A stretch of DNA of 64,000 nt from Seinonella peptonophila (GCF_900129355.1 NZ_FQVL01000001.1:759753-823752), one strand, 5' to 3'; numbered from the stretch's first letter, positions 28,033 to 37,584 are shown. Notes: a model not told the origin generated them from the sequence alone. Numbers and translations: made by a program.

Positions 28033-28233
28033 TTATTCTGTTGCTTCATACCCAATATCTTCTAATGAATCTTTAATTTGTTCCAAAGAAATTTTCTGTT
28101 CATCAAATTGAATCGTGACAGTACGGTCTGCTAATTGTACATCTGCATGTACTCCCAACTCATCCAAAGTTCCTTTAACTTTCCTTGCACATCCACCACA
28201 AGTCATATCTTCTACTTTTAACCGTTTTTCCAC
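28033..28233 (-). CDS. copZ: Copper chaperone CopZ-like
   Basis: 66 residues from GTG 28233, eight bases after GGGAG; the longer frame would begin inside the copper box. The metal loop is intact (EDMTCGGCARKVKGTL), and the rest fits the heavy-metal-associated fold, ending in DIGYEATE. It would carry Cu(I) in the cytoplasm to CopA and CsoR. It is the complete CopZ of the window, unlike the one at 24608. Confidence 0.88.
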   Translation of the reverse strand: MEKRLKVEDMTCGGCARKVKGTLDELGVHADVQLADRTVTIQFDEQKISLEQIKDSLEDIGYEATE

Positions 28234-28255
28234 TAATACCACTCCCACCCTAAAT

Positions 28256-28272
28256 ATACACCCATAGGGTAT
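28256..28272 (-). promoter_or_regulatory. CsoR-type operator of copZ
   Basis: ATACACCCATAGGGTAT, 23 bases upstream of the GTG start. Confidence 0.75.
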
Positions 28273-28527
28273 ACTTAGATTAACATTCATCTATTGCATT
28301 TTATATCCTACACGACATAATAGATCAGATACATGATTTACATAATCATTCGATTGCTAGCCTTTCATGAAAAACAATAATTACTTAAATAAAGAAATGA
28401 ACATGATATAGGGGAAAATAATTTGTTGGTGCGTGATTTACTCACATGAAATTCGTATTTCCATTCGCCAACTGAAAATGATGAGCTTCATCATAAAAAG
28501 CCTATTACCATATACTTTATGTTATAT

Positions 28528-28580
28528 CATAACTTTTCTCCTCCTTTCACTCAATATAATACTATACCCCCCTAAAGTAT
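28528..28580 (-). promoter_or_regulatory. Orphan copper promoter and strong ribosome site with no gene
   Basis: A copper box (28564-28580, ATACCCCCCTAAAGTAT) is followed by AAAGGAGGAG (28538-28547) and an ATG at 28530 with seven-base spacing, but the frame stops after two codons (ATG ATA TAA). The following 250 bases hold no frame worth the name. The control region seems to have outlived its gene. The rest of 28291-28674 shows nothing else except a terminator. Confidence 0.6.
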
Positions 28581-28631
28581 GTAAAGTCTTTTTTTATCCA
28601 TTTGCTTATCTTTTATAAGCTGTTAAAAATC

Positions 28632-28672
28632 CAAGTCCCCAGTGCACATTGATGTATGGCACTGAGGACTTG
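28632..28672 (-). terminator. Terminator of the downstream MFS gene
   Basis: CAAGTCC-CAGTGC pairs with GCACTG-GGACTTG; on the minus strand GGATTTTTA follows. Confidence 0.8.
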
Positions 28673-28674
28673 TC

Positions 28675-29919
28675 TCAACTTATTGAATTGAACCGAGCCC
28701 AACAACGATGAGCAATTCGCCCACTCCAAGTTTCATGACAGAGGACAAAGGTCAAGATCCAACCAAAGTAGCTATTTCCATCTCCTTTCAGTTCTTCCCG
28801 ACCAAATTGTATGGCCAGGGTCGAAATAGGAAGAAAGAGGATCAATAAACCCCATATTCCCTGTTTTCCTACCACATCAACCAAAAAACCAAGCCCAAAA
28901 TCAACAAGCAAATCTCCCAATGAGTTTGCAAGCCAATTGAAAGCTACAATCATTGACTTATTTGTTTGCCGCAAGAACAGTGTCTCGGACAAAATGATAT
29001 TACTCAATCCGGCTCCTATCGATGTTAACATCAGGCCCAAAAAGATTGAAACAAGCGTATGTGTCATCATGAGCAAGAACAGTCCACAACCAAACAAGGC
29101 AACACACAGCTTTAGAACATGCTGGTTCCACTGCGGAGGAGACAGTGCTGCAAGGCTTTGTCCTATCAGCCCACCGACAGTGACACCCAACATCACGTTA
29201 CTAACCCACATCCCTTCTACCGTTAGAGGTATATAGATATAGCCTATCTCTCTTGATACAGCATAAGGGATGATGATCCCACCTGTTATCAAGAACAACT
29301 TAAACCAATGGACATTTGAAGTTCCATGGCGGTTATTTGTCCTGCTTTTGCCCTGACTCCTCTCGTGAGGTTCATTGTTGTTCAAAAAAAAGCTAATTGC
29401 AAAGATAAGGAACGGGCTGAATCCACCAACCATACTCCAGACAATGACTGTCATGTTTTGCTCAAACCAAAATCCAAGTGCTCCGATTACAATAGACACC
29501 AAGATCCCCAAATAGTTTCGAGCAACCAGCCCTAGACGATGAGCATTGTCTGTCTTAGGTAGTCCTCGTTGAATCAATTCCAAAATAGACATGAACGTAA
29601 TGGCATTGACAAAACCAGAAAATATCCGCAGTATGAACAATACCCACCATTGTGGCATCTTTGCCAAACCAACACCAAACAGTATTGTGGTGCCAATCAT
29701 CGCCAAGGAGCTAAATCTCAATATGCCAATAAGTGAGAACTTCTTCCTTCTCGTCGCAAAGTAAAGATTTGCAGCAATTGAGCCAATGGCAAATCCACCT
29801 TCAATGAGATGAACATTTGACTCATTTCCTGTGCTTGATACGGCTCTAGTAATCGGTCCCGAAAAAAACGCGTTGTAAGAAATTTGCAGAACATTAAGCA
29901 CTAGTGCAACAATCAACAT
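28675..29919 (-). CDS. MFS-like membrane transporter, 12 helices
   Basis: 414 residues with about twelve hydrophobic helices and a basic central loop (NNEPHERSQGKSRTNNRHG). The charged loop 2-3 reads LYFATRRKKFSL, the part of motif A that is kept. No antiporter motif C is evident and the substrate cannot be named. Base composition is a little more GC-rich than in the flanking pumps. The C-terminus (CHETWSGRIAHRCWARF) is hydrophilic and unusual. ATG 29919 follows AGGGAAA. Confidence 0.7.
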   Translation of the reverse strand: MLIVALVLNVLQISYNAFFSGPITRAVSSTGNESNVHLIEGGFAIGSIAANLYFATRRKKFSLIGILRFSSLAMIGTTILFGVGLAKMPQWWVLFILRIFSGFVNAITFMSILELIQRGLPKTDNAHRLGLVARNYLGILVSIVIGALGFWFEQNMTVIVWSMVGGFSPFLIFAISFFLNNNEPHERSQGKSRTNNRHGTSNVHWFKLFLITGGIIIPYAVSREIGYIYIPLTVEGMWVSNVMLGVTVGGLIGQSLAALSPPQWNQHVLKLCVALFGCGLFLLMMTHTLVSIFLGLMLTSIGAGLSNIILSETLFLRQTNKSMIVAFNWLANSLGDLLVDFGLGFLVDVVGKQGIWGLLILFLPISTLAIQFGREELKGDGNSYFGWILTFVLCHETWSGRIAHRCWARFNSIS

Positions 29920-30067
29920 TTGTTTCCCTATCTAAAACTCTGATGCCAGTTGCTCCACAATGGACTCTGCGCAGTTTTTTACGCTAAGAAAAACAGAGGT
30001 CAATCATATTATATCTTAATAAAAAGCGAATTCTCATAGTTATCCCGAAACTAAGAAAAAATCCATT

Positions 30068-31423
30068 TTAATGAAGCAGACTCTTTTTAGAACAATGATA
30101 AAACAAAAAATAGTAACCGAATAATATTAACACCTGCGCAATTGTTAATATTAGAAAAATATTGCTATAAATGAAGCCCTCATGAATACCCATTTTCCCT
30201 CCTAAATCAATCAATTTTCCGTAACTCACTGAAGCAACTGCTTGTGCTATAAAGATGACCATTGATAAAATCCCCATTCCAATTCCCGCTTGTCCTCTTG
30301 GCAAAATAGTTGAAATCGAATTGGAAATTGCAATCATAATAAAAGTTTGTCCAATTGTACCCAGTACTAGAAAAATTGAAATAAACCAAGGAGAAAATTT
30401 CAAAAACATATTTAACAAGACAAAACTAATAATCAATAACAAGGAAGATATAACGAATAAATACAGATTTCCTTTTCGATCAGCAATCCTACCTCCTGTT
30501 CTGCCTAATATAGCTGAAACGATAGCTGCAGGAACCATCATGAAAGCAATATCTTGTGGTTGAAGACGATATACCTGGGACAATAATAATGGAGTTAAAA
30601 AAGGAAGTGATAATAATATCCCACTTAAAATAAATGCTAAGATTAATCCAATAGAGTAGCCTCTACTTGCAAATAAACGAGGTTGTATAAAAGGGTTAGT
30701 TATCGTGTAGATTCGAATCACAAATAGTCCTATGCTACATCCTCCAACTAAAGAAAGTATCCAACTGCTTTTTGTGATACTTAAAAGAAGTGTAGTTACA
30801 GCTATAGCAAGGAAAATACAACCTAACCAATCCATTTGTTTGGTAAAACTTCTTTCTTCTTCACGTAAATATTTCTGATAAAAAGGTAGTGCACATAAAA
30901 CGAAACAAGGTGATAGAAATAACCAGTGCCAATTTGTGATGCTTATAATAAACGCTGATAAAATGGGGCCTATAGCGCCTCCTATCGATAAACCGACAAA
31001 AGCCATCCCGATTGCAGCACCTCTTTTCTCTGGAGAAAAATAGCGTATAGGAATTATATTTGAAGTGGCTGGAATGACGGCAGCTCCAACTGCTTGCAAA
31101 CACCTTCCAACAAGAACCATTGAATATGTTTGTGAAATCAAACCAACAATCGAACCAAAAGCGAAAAATAATAAACCAAAAGTGAGCAAATTTTTAAGTT
31201 TGTATTGATCTGCTAATTTTCCATATAAGACAGTACCCATTCCATATATTAAAATATAAGATGAAGTCACCCAGCTGACTTGTACTGTTGTTAAATGAAA
31301 TGTCTGGCGAATTTCTGGCAGCACAAAATTAAACATAAATGCTGTCATTGCTGAAATGATGTGGGTAAACATCACCACATACATCAATTTTTCACCTGTT
31401 GGTTGAAGCATCTTCTGTGACAT
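30068..31423 (-). CDS. MFS efflux transporter, Tet(L/K)-like DHA2 type
   Basis: 451 residues, 14 helices. Helix 1 (FMFNFVLPEIRQTFHL), loop motif YGKLADQYKLKNLL, and motif C (AFVGLSIGGAIGPILSAFII) recall the TetL/TetK/Tet38 group. The expected products are drug or cation efflux with proton exchange; tetracycline as substrate is not shown. ATG 31423 is chosen since AAGGGG lies 11 bases before; GTG 31435 would touch the site. An Lrp regulator gene lies upstream on the same strand. Confidence 0.82.
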   Translation of the reverse strand: MSQKMLQPTGEKLMYVVMFTHIISAMTAFMFNFVLPEIRQTFHLTTVQVSWVTSSYILIYGMGTVLYGKLADQYKLKNLLTFGLLFFAFGSIVGLISQTYSMVLVGRCLQAVGAAVIPATSNIIPIRYFSPEKRGAAIGMAFVGLSIGGAIGPILSAFIISITNWHWLFLSPCFVLCALPFYQKYLREEERSFTKQMDWLGCIFLAIAVTTLLLSITKSSWILSLVGGCSIGLFVIRIYTITNPFIQPRLFASRGYSIGLILAFILSGILLSLPFLTPLLLSQVYRLQPQDIAFMMVPAAIVSAILGRTGGRIADRKGNLYLFVISSLLLIISFVLLNMFLKFSPWFISIFLVLGTIGQTFIMIAISNSISTILPRGQAGIGMGILSMVIFIAQAVASVSYGKLIDLGGKMGIHEGFIYSNIFLILTIAQVLILFGYYFLFYHCSKKSLLH

Positions 31424-31481
31424 CGATGACAGCACCCCTTGTGCGAAAATTTCGATAAAATCGCACCGATCTGTAAAAGAA

Positions 31482-31526
31482 AATGGTATTGTTGAAATAA
31501 ATTATATTTAACAACAATACCATTTG
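31482..31526. terminator. Long inverted repeat between Lrp and MFS genes
   Basis: AAATGGTATTGTTG and CAACAATACCATTT make a perfect 14-bp stem with a 17-base loop; TTCTTTT follows on the minus strand. It is probably the Lrp terminator, and could double as an operator for the MFS gene. Confidence 0.65.
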
Positions 31527-31547
31527 ATCTATGCATCAAACACATGA

Positions 31548-31961
31548 TTACTTGAATTGTTTAATTGACATCTGTAGCTTATAGTTACCAAATTGTAAAA
31601 TTCGATCTAAAAATGAGTCAAGTTGTTCTACTGAGCTAACAAGAATCTCAAGCAAATAACAACCTTCTCCACTAACTCGATGAACAGTACGTATGATTAT
31701 CTCATTCTGACAAAATTGAATAAATGGTTGGTGATCATTTGAGTTCATAAACATTGTTACAAATGCACGACTCGATTTTAAAAAATGATCTCGATTTACT
31801 TGAACAGTAAATTTTTCAATCACACCTATCTTCTCCATATTCTGCACACGATTTGCAACTGCTGGTCCAGTAAGATGAACAAGTTCACCAATCTCTCTCC
31901 ACTGCATCCGTGAATTTTCTTCAAGTAATTTAAGAATTTTCAAGTCTGTTTGATCCAGCAT
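31548..31961 (-). CDS. Lrp/AsnC-family transcriptional regulator
   Basis: 137 residues from ATG 31961, placed after GAGGTTGGGG. N-terminal helix-turn-helix (LDQTDLKILKLLEENSRMQW, then LTGPAVANRVQNMEKIGVIE) and a C-terminal RAM ligand domain (HRVSGEGCYLLEILVSSVEQLD). Such proteins form octamers and respond to amino acids or related small molecules. It follows the metallo-beta-lactamase-fold gene by 25 bases and precedes an MFS gene, which is a candidate target. Confidence 0.88.
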   Translation of the reverse strand: MLDQTDLKILKLLEENSRMQWREIGELVHLTGPAVANRVQNMEKIGVIEKFTVQVNRDHFLKSSRAFVTMFMNSNDHQPFIQFCQNEIIIRTVHRVSGEGCYLLEILVSSVEQLDSFLDRILQFGNYKLQMSIKQFK

Positions 31962-31986
31962 ATTCACCCCAACCTCAGTAAAATTC

Positions 31987-32742
31987 TCAAGCAAAACCTA
32001 GAATTTCTCCATTTTCTGGAATCCATACCCGATCTTTATCCTTTGTTTCACTCAAGTATTTTCTCATCTCTGCTCGAGTGAGTAAACAATGATTCCATGT
32101 TTCAAAATGAATAGCAATAATATTTAATAGTGGAGAAAAGGCAAGCATTTGTTCTAGATCATAAATGCCCATTGTAATAGGACCACCTTCTAAAAACCGG
32201 GCTTCACCACTATTGATTACTGCATATTTTGGATGATATTTTTTCAATGCTTGAGAAACATCTTCACACCATATACTATCTCCTACTATATAGAGACTTG
32301 GTTCATGCACATGCTGTAAAATAAATCCAGATACAGGCCCTAGATTTACCGCAAGCTCCCCTTTTCCATGTTTACCACCCGTACGAATGAGGCAAATATC
32401 ATTCCATTCAATAAATTCCTGTATAGGAACTACATTCTTAAAACCCCAGTTACTTATTATTTCACTATCATTCGGTTGACAGAATAAAGGTAGATTCTTT
32501 GGAAGTGACTCAATCGCAGTATCATCGAAGTGATCTGGATGTAAATGAGTGACTATAATCGCATCAATATCTAGCATAGATTCAATTGTAACTGGTAATT
32601 CAACCATTGGATTTTTGATTGTATTTGCAGAATGATCTACGGGTGGTTTTGAACTTTTTTCGCTGAACATAGGATCAACTAAAATTTTTTTACCAGCATA
32701 AGTTAAAAGAACAGTAGCATGTCGAATCATATGAAATTTCAT
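31987..32742 (-). CDS. Metallo-beta-lactamase-fold hydrolase, UlaG-like
   Basis: 251 residues from ATG 32742 behind TTGGAGGAAG. The metal motif is THLHPDHFDD with further ligands in GGKHGKG, IVGDSIW and AIHFETWNH, the pattern of UlaG/YtkL-type hydrolases of the fold. These act on lactones or phosphodiesters in the cytoplasm; the substrate here is unknown. It forms a probable operon with the Lrp gene. Confidence 0.85.
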   Translation of the reverse strand: MKFHMIRHATVLLTYAGKKILVDPMFSEKSSKPPVDHSANTIKNPMVELPVTIESMLDIDAIIVTHLHPDHFDDTAIESLPKNLPLFCQPNDSEIISNWGFKNVVPIQEFIEWNDICLIRTGGKHGKGELAVNLGPVSGFILQHVHEPSLYIVGDSIWCEDVSQALKKYHPKYAVINSGEARFLEGGPITMGIYDLEQMLAFSPLLNIIAIHFETWNHCLLTRAEMRKYLSETKDKDRVWIPENGEILGFA

Positions 32743-32888
32743 TTTAACTTCCTCCAATTTTTTCTTTATCCTTATCTAAATACTACAAAGAAAAACAATT
32801 TGCTGGAGAAAGAAAAAGTCATTTTTTATTTCTTGATAAAAGTATTCATATTTATTTACTGTTTGAATTCAAAATCATACATGAGCAT

Positions 32889-32914
32889 AAAAATAACCCA
32901 CTAGAGGTGGGCTA
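32889..32914 (-). terminator. Terminator of the alpha/beta hydrolase gene
   Basis: AGCCCACC TCTA GTGGGTTATTTTT on the minus strand, 13 bases after the stop at 32927. Confidence 0.75.
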
Positions 32915-32926
32915 TGCTGATCATAA

Positions 32927-33706
32927 TTACTTATTTAAGAAATCTAATACTGTATCAAGAAATAACTTAGGCTGTTCACCACTTGGCATATGGCCCGATT
33001 GTTCAAATTCGATAAAAGTTGCGTTAGGGATTAATGATGCGATTTCTTGACCACGCTCGGGTGGATTCATTCCATCATATTTTCCACTGATAATGAGGGT
33101 TGGGGCAGTCACTTTAGGCAAATCTTCACGAAAATCGAATCCTTCTAATGCTCGATTTGCAGCATTTTGTTGCGCTGGTGTTAATACGGTAGCAACAGCA
33201 TTTATTTCCCGAATGATTTTTTGAGCAAGCGGTACGTTATAAAACATGTATTTTGTAATATAAGCAAACTTTTCATCAAAAGTAAGCCCTTCTAACTCCT
33301 CTGTGTGGCGGTTCGTCAGTTCTTGTAAGGAACTTGTTTTACCATGTGCCTTAGATACAACTAGTATTAATTTCTTGATACGTTTGGGACATTGTGTTGC
33401 CACTCCTTGCGCAATATAACTTCCCATTGACTCACCAAGAACGGATGCAGAATCAATTTTTAGTAAGTTCATTAAAGCAATCACATCATGTATATGATCC
33501 TCTATTGTATAATGAGGTAGTTTTGAAGACTTCCCATGACCGCGAGCATCAAGTACAATCGTACGAAAATGATGTTTCAGTTCCTCGACGCGGCTATCAA
33601 AAGCGTGGTGATCCATTGTTAAACCATGAAGCAATAGGAGTGGTTCCCCTTGACCAATCTCTTCATAATAGAGCGTAGCACCATTTGAAAGGAATGTAGG
33701 CATCAT
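32927..33706 (-). CDS. Alpha/beta hydrolase
   Basis: 259 residues. Oxyanion region LLLHGLTMDHHAF, the acid-loop DARGHGKSS, nucleophile elbow LGESMGSY (S at about 97), acid in SGKYDGMNP and catalytic H in EQSGHMPSGEQP. These match the broad esterase/lactonase/BioH-like family. It is cytoplasmic. ATG 33706 sits five bases after GGAG. The gene stands alone, and its substrate is unknown. Confidence 0.87.
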   Translation of the reverse strand: MMPTFLSNGATLYYEEIGQGEPLLLLHGLTMDHHAFDSRVEELKHHFRTIVLDARGHGKSSKLPHYTIEDHIHDVIALMNLLKIDSASVLGESMGSYIAQGVATQCPKRIKKLILVVSKAHGKTSSLQELTNRHTEELEGLTFDEKFAYITKYMFYNVPLAQKIIREINAVATVLTPAQQNAANRALEGFDFREDLPKVTAPTLIISGKYDGMNPPERGQEIASLIPNATFIEFEQSGHMPSGEQPKLFLDTVLDFLNK

Positions 33707-33886
33707 TTTCACTCCACTAATATATTTATTTCATTGCCTCTATATCAATCATTTTGTTCGGTATCAATCCATCCTGATTTGCATTTATCATCTGTTAAAC
33801 GATTGGTTTTGCGATAATCGTGATGAATGCTTTTTGCTCTAATTGATAAGGCGACTGGGAGTTGATCTAACCTTCAAAGATTACTT

Positions 33887-34195
33887 TTAAATGGAATGAT
33901 GATGATTTCCTTTTGAAGGATTGGCAATAACAAAGCCTTCCTGTGGAATATAAAAATATTGAATCCAAACCCCGTCCAATAATTCTTCTCGACGGTCTAA
34001 TAACACATCGATCTCTTTGTCCGTTTTGATAATCTCATCATGTTCAGTTGGTGTATCGAATTTCAAATCATAGTGTACATGATTACCATGTTGACTTGTT
34101 ATAAAGACACGAACCATTTTCCCTTCATTTTCACCTTCACTAAGCATCCTTTTCAACACTTTTGCTGCATTGCGATTTATTTTACATTTCATCAT
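33887..34195 (-). CDS. HesB/IscA-fold protein without cysteines
   Basis: About 102 residues. The opening INRNAAKVLKRMLSEGENEG and the strands VRVFITS and GVWIQYFYIPQEGFVIANP match the Fe-S-biosynthesis (HesB-like) fold, but the CxC and first Cys of true A-type carriers are absent. Many Bacillales proteins of this type (YneR-like) share this loss. The single Cys at residue 3 or 4 is not in a conserved place. The tail GNHHHSI could bind metal. Role unknown. Confidence 0.7.
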   Translation of the reverse strand: MMKCKINRNAAKVLKRMLSEGENEGKMVRVFITSQHGNHVHYDLKFDTPTEHDEIIKTDKEIDVLLDRREELLDGVWIQYFYIPQEGFVIANPSKGNHHHSI

Positions 34196-34311
34196 CCATA
34201 ACCTCATTTCATTAAAAGTTCTATGAACTTATTTATTATACACTTTTTGCTTTAAAAATCATTCAGTGATTCAGATAAGATGCTATATCGCCGCCAGAAT
34301 GTAAGGCTCAT

Positions 34312-34366
34312 GAAAACAAACATTCGATCATCATCATTCTTCCTCTTTCATGTTTGTTTTTAATAA
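34312..34366 (+). terminator. Possible terminator with long loop
   Basis: AAAACAAACAT and ATGTTTGTTTTT are complementary across about 27 bases, with T-rich ends. No plus-strand gene lies immediately before it. Confidence 0.35.
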
Positions 34367-34472
34367 TAGATTCATATAAACTAATTAGAAACCAATAGCA
34401 ATTTGCGGATAAAATCTTTTCTCTAGAAGATTGTTTCCCATCTTAAAGTTCAAACACCAAAAGAAAGAGTGT

Positions 34473-35249
34473 GTGAAGATATTGCAAGAACTCCATCAAC
34501 TGCTAAAAGAACTTAACTTACTTCCTTATCAAGAGACAATTACACAATTCCTGCGTCCAGCAATCTATATGAATACGAAACCAAATAAGCATCTTCCCAT
34601 TGGCGCATCAAAAATAGGCGGTAACCCTGATCTACCACCTCATTTTCAATTTCCTACCTATGCCGACGGAAAGCAACAAACTTTTTTAGCCCAATACCGA
34701 CTAGCTGACCTCACCGCTTTCTCGACTGCACAGGTTCTCCCACCGTCAGGAATGCTTTATTTTTTTCATCTGGAAGAACCTTACGATAATCATGATCGGC
34801 TTCTATCTTGGCAATCGGAGTGGGCAGCTTGGAGCGTCATCTACTGGGATGGAGATGAGTCCACCCTTCAACCTTATCATCCGGAATCATTTATATACCC
34901 ACAAGCACAAATTCATTTTGAATTAGGTTGGTCTGGCGATATTGAGGCATTAATTGGGAAGCTTTTCCCAAGAGAATCTGACGTTGATCCAATCAACAAG
35001 CTTTATGAACTTGAAGAACAGCTCGCGCTTTCAAATTTAACTCACCAATTATTAGGCTCTCCAATAGCTCAACAGCCATGGTACCAAGTAGAAAATCCTG
35101 AGCAAAAAACTCTACTTCTTCAACTTGATAGTGATCGACAAATTGAGATGATCTGGGGGGATTGTGGGACTGTCTATTTCTTTATTTCTCCAGAAGATCT
35201 GAAAAAAAGAGACTTCACTAAGATCGATTATGAATATCAATGGGGTTAA
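34473..35249 (+). CDS. DUF1963 (YwqG-like) protein
   Basis: About 258 residues. The family signature is clear: PIGASKIGGNPDLPPHFQFP, then TFLAQYRLADL (Q and D typical), GMLYFFHLEEPY, and the end LLLQLDSDRQIEMIWGDCGTVYFFI with DFTKIDYEYQWG. These are cytoplasmic proteins of unknown function. The start is uncertain: GTG 34473 matches the family's usual N-terminus, and TTG 34431 is a longer option; neither has a good ribosome site. Confidence 0.85.
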   Translation: MKILQELHQLLKELNLLPYQETITQFLRPAIYMNTKPNKHLPIGASKIGGNPDLPPHFQFPTYADGKQQTFLAQYRLADLTAFSTAQVLPPSGMLYFFHLEEPYDNHDRLLSWQSEWAAWSVIYWDGDESTLQPYHPESFIYPQAQIHFELGWSGDIEALIGKLFPRESDVDPINKLYELEEQLALSNLTHQLLGSPIAQQPWYQVENPEQKTLLLQLDSDRQIEMIWGDCGTVYFFISPEDLKKRDFTKIDYEYQWG

Positions 35250-35277
35250 AGAAAAGCAAATGATCATTGACCATCTG

Positions 35278-36033
35278 CTATTTCAAAACTTTATTTAAAA
35301 ACTCTTTGGTACGTTTTTGTGATGGGTGTTGGAATATGATATCTGGAGAATCGATTTCAATAATCTTTCCCTGATCCATGACCACTACTCGATCTGCTAC
35401 TTCTCTTGCAAAGCCCATTTCATGGGTCACAACGACCATTGTCATGCCCTCTTTCGCTAAATCTTTCATTACTTGTAACACTTCTCCAACTAATTCTGGA
35501 TCAAGTGCTGAGGTCGGTTCATCAAATAGCATCACATGAGGCCTCATCGCAAGCGCACGAGCGATGGCTACGCGCTGCTTTTGACCTCCTGAAAGCTGTT
35601 CGGGATATGCTTTCGCACGATCTGTCAGTCCTACTTTTAATAACAATTCATTTGCTACCTTGTTTGCTTCTTGTTTATTCACTTTCCCTAGTGTAAGTGG
35701 AGAGAGGGTGATATTCTCTTCAACTGTTAAATGAGGGAAAAGATTAAAGTTTTGAAAGACCATCCCAACTTTCTCCCGTATTAAATTTAACTGTTTTTGG
35801 GGCATCTCTTTTATTTTCCCCTGTTGTTCAATCATACCAATTGGCTGATTTTCGATCATGATCTGACCGCTCTGAATTGGCTCAAGATAGTTCATACAAC
35901 GAAGTAAAGTACTCTTACCAGAGCCACTAGGACCGATAATGACTACCACCTCTCCTGAGTCAATCGTCAGATTAATCTCTTTGAGTACATGATGGGCTCC
36001 AAAGTACTTGTTCAGTTCTGTTATTTGAATCAT
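35278..36033 (-). CDS. Polar amino-acid ABC transporter ATP-binding protein
   Basis: 251 residues with Walker [11 protein letters not shown]-loop [12 protein letters not shown], signature [15 protein letters not shown], Walker [16 protein letters not shown] and H-loop VVTHEM, typical of GlnQ/HisP/ArtM. It overlaps the permease by 4 bp and is last in the operon substrate-binding protein, permease, ATPase. The amino acid is not evident from sequence; control is probably by sigma-54 (see 37585). Confidence 0.93.
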   Translation of the reverse strand: MIQITELNKYFGAHHVLKEINLTIDSGEVVVIIGPSGSGKSTLLRCMNYLEPIQSGQIMIENQPIGMIEQQGKIKEMPQKQLNLIREKVGMVFQNFNLFPHLTVEENITLSPLTLGKVNKQEANKVANELLLKVGLTDRAKAYPEQLSGGQKQRVAIARALAMRPHVMLFDEPTSALDPELVGEVLQVMKDLAKEGMTMVVVTHEMGFAREVADRVVVMDQGKIIEIDSPDIIFQHPSQKRTKEFLNKVLK

Positions 36034-36704
36034 GTTCGCACTCCCCCTACATGTAACTTGCGCTCTAAAATGCGAATGAGCGTAGAAATTACAAAGTTCA
36101 CCACAAAGTAAAAGAGAGCGATGGTTAGATAAATCTCAAAGTATTTAAAGTTATCCGCTACAATCGAGTTTCCCGCTCGCATTAATTCTGGCACTGTAAT
36201 GACTGATAATAATGAGGAATTCTTTGTAAGAGCAATGAACTCATTAGCAAGCGGTGGTAACATCCGTCTAACTGCTTGAGGTAAAATGACTTTTCCCATC
36301 GTTTGCCAATGACTCATTCCAAGTGAACGTCCTGCTTCCATCTGTCCCTGGTCAATTGACTGGATCGATCCTCGAACAATCTCTGATACGTATGCACCAC
36401 TATACATACCTAGCCCCAGTACTCCTGCAACAGAAGCGGTTAAGTCGATCTGAAGACTGATTGCTAGCCCATAGTAGAGCAACACCAATTGCACGAGTAG
36501 TGGTGTTCCACGAAACCAAGCCAAGTAAGTAGCACAAATACCAGAAATCAATTTATTTTTTGACATTCCACCTATTCCAACAAGCAAACCAATCATACAA
36601 CTTATACATAATGCAAAAAAAGTCATGCGGATTGTGACCCAGAGCCCTTTTAAAAGCAATGGTAAGTTTCCATCTTGTAATAAAATACTAAAATCTAGTT
36701 CCAT
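36030..36704 (-). CDS. Polar amino-acid ABC transporter permease
   Basis: 224 residues, five helices, with the EAA loop [30 protein letters not shown] of the HisM/GlnP family (shown as [12 protein letters not shown]...). ATG 36704 follows AAGGAGGCG. It alone must form a homodimeric pore, as only one permease gene is present. It lies between its binding protein and ATPase genes. Confidence 0.92.
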   Translation of the reverse strand: MELDFSILLQDGNLPLLLKGLWVTIRMTFFALCISCMIGLLVGIGGMSKNKLISGICATYLAWFRGTPLLVQLVLLYYGLAISLQIDLTASVAGVLGLGMYSGAYVSEIVRGSIQSIDQGQMEAGRSLGMSHWQTMGKVILPQAVRRMLPPLANEFIALTKNSSLLSVITVPELMRAGNSIVADNFKYFEIYLTIALFYFVVNFVISTLIRILERKLHVGGVRT

Positions 36705-36735
36705 CTATTTTCGCCTCCTTCAAACTAAAAATCTT

Positions 36736-36762
36736 CTAGCACTCCATGAGTCGAAGTGCTAG
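36736..36762 (-). terminator. Hairpin between the binding-protein and permease genes
   Basis: CTAGCACT and AGTGCTAG form an 8-bp stem just after the binding-protein stop. It has little T-tract, so a partial terminator or an mRNA stabiliser that raises binding-protein levels is likely. Confidence 0.5.
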
Positions 36763-36773
36763 AGAGTTAATTT

Positions 36774-37550
36774 TTACTCACCAAACCATTTTTTTACAAT
36801 CTGATCATACTTACCATTTTCTTTTAATTTTTTAAGTGCCGTATTAACCTCTTTGGCTAACTCAGGATCATTCTTTCGAATCCCATATCCATACTCTTCA
36901 TGTGTTAATAACTGATCCAGAACTTTCACAGTCCCTTTCTCTTTTGCATATACTTTAGCTGCTGGTTTACCCGTTACAACTGCTTCTACTCGACCGCTTT
37001 CTAGCTCTAAAAACATATCTGTATTTTTTTCAACTTCCTTTGGCTTCACTTTTGGATACTTTTCTTTTAGAAAGCTAACCGATTTTGTTCCAATTTGAAC
37101 AGCAACTTCCTTTCTGTCCAAATCTTCAATACCTTTTATTTTGCTGTCATCTTTTTTAACCATGATGGCAAGCCCACCAGGATAATAAGTATCTGAGAAG
37201 CGAATCGCCTTTTCGCGTTCTGCCGTCTTATACATAGCAGATACGATTAGATCAAATTTCTTCGCCTGCAACCCTGGAATCAATCCCTTAAATTCAGTAT
37301 CCACAAATTGCACCTTTACACCCATTTCGTTTGCGATTGCTTGGATCAGCTCAACGTCAAAACCATCATATTCCTTTTTGTCATTCTTATATTCAAAGGG
37401 TGGAAAAGTGGCATCCGTTCCTACAACGATTGACTTATTCTTTTTAATTTTTCCTAATGTTGTCTCTTCTGCACCACCGCAACCAGCAATTGCAAAAATC
37501 AATAGAAAAGAAATAAACGCAAGTAATCCTTTATGGAACATTTTCATCAT
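36774..37550 (-). CDS. Amino-acid-binding lipoprotein of the ABC transporter
   Basis: 258 residues from ATG 37550 after GGGGGC. Lipobox LLIFAIAGCGG, then a family-3 solute-binding fold: GTDATFPPFEYKND, EYDGFDVELIQAIANEMG, FDLIVSAMYKTAEREKAIRFSDTYY in part, and the ending NGKYDQIVKKWFGE. It binds a polar amino acid outside the membrane and feeds the permease. The frame upstream of ATG 37550 covers the sigma-54 promoter and is not used. Confidence 0.92.
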   Translation of the reverse strand: MMKMFHKGLLAFISFLLIFAIAGCGGAEETTLGKIKKNKSIVVGTDATFPPFEYKNDKKEYDGFDVELIQAIANEMGVKVQFVDTEFKGLIPGLQAKKFDLIVSAMYKTAEREKAIRFSDTYYPGGLAIMVKKDDSKIKGIEDLDRKEVAVQIGTKSVSFLKEKYPKVKPKEVEKNTDMFLELESGRVEAVVTGKPAAKVYAKEKGTVKVLDQLLTHEEYGYGIRKNDPELAKEVNTALKKLKENGKYDQIVKKWFGE

Positions 37551-37584
37551 AATTGCCCCCTTATTTTTGGTTACAAGAGGTAGA

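Noticed and set aside
28433-28618. Plus-strand hydrophobic 61-residue frame across the orphan copper promoter
   Set aside because: No ribosome site; hydrophobicity follows from the T-rich strand opposite a promoter.
30068-31423. A tetracycline resistance gene
   Set aside because: Only general similarity to the 14-helix TetL/K group is visible; substrate cannot be judged.
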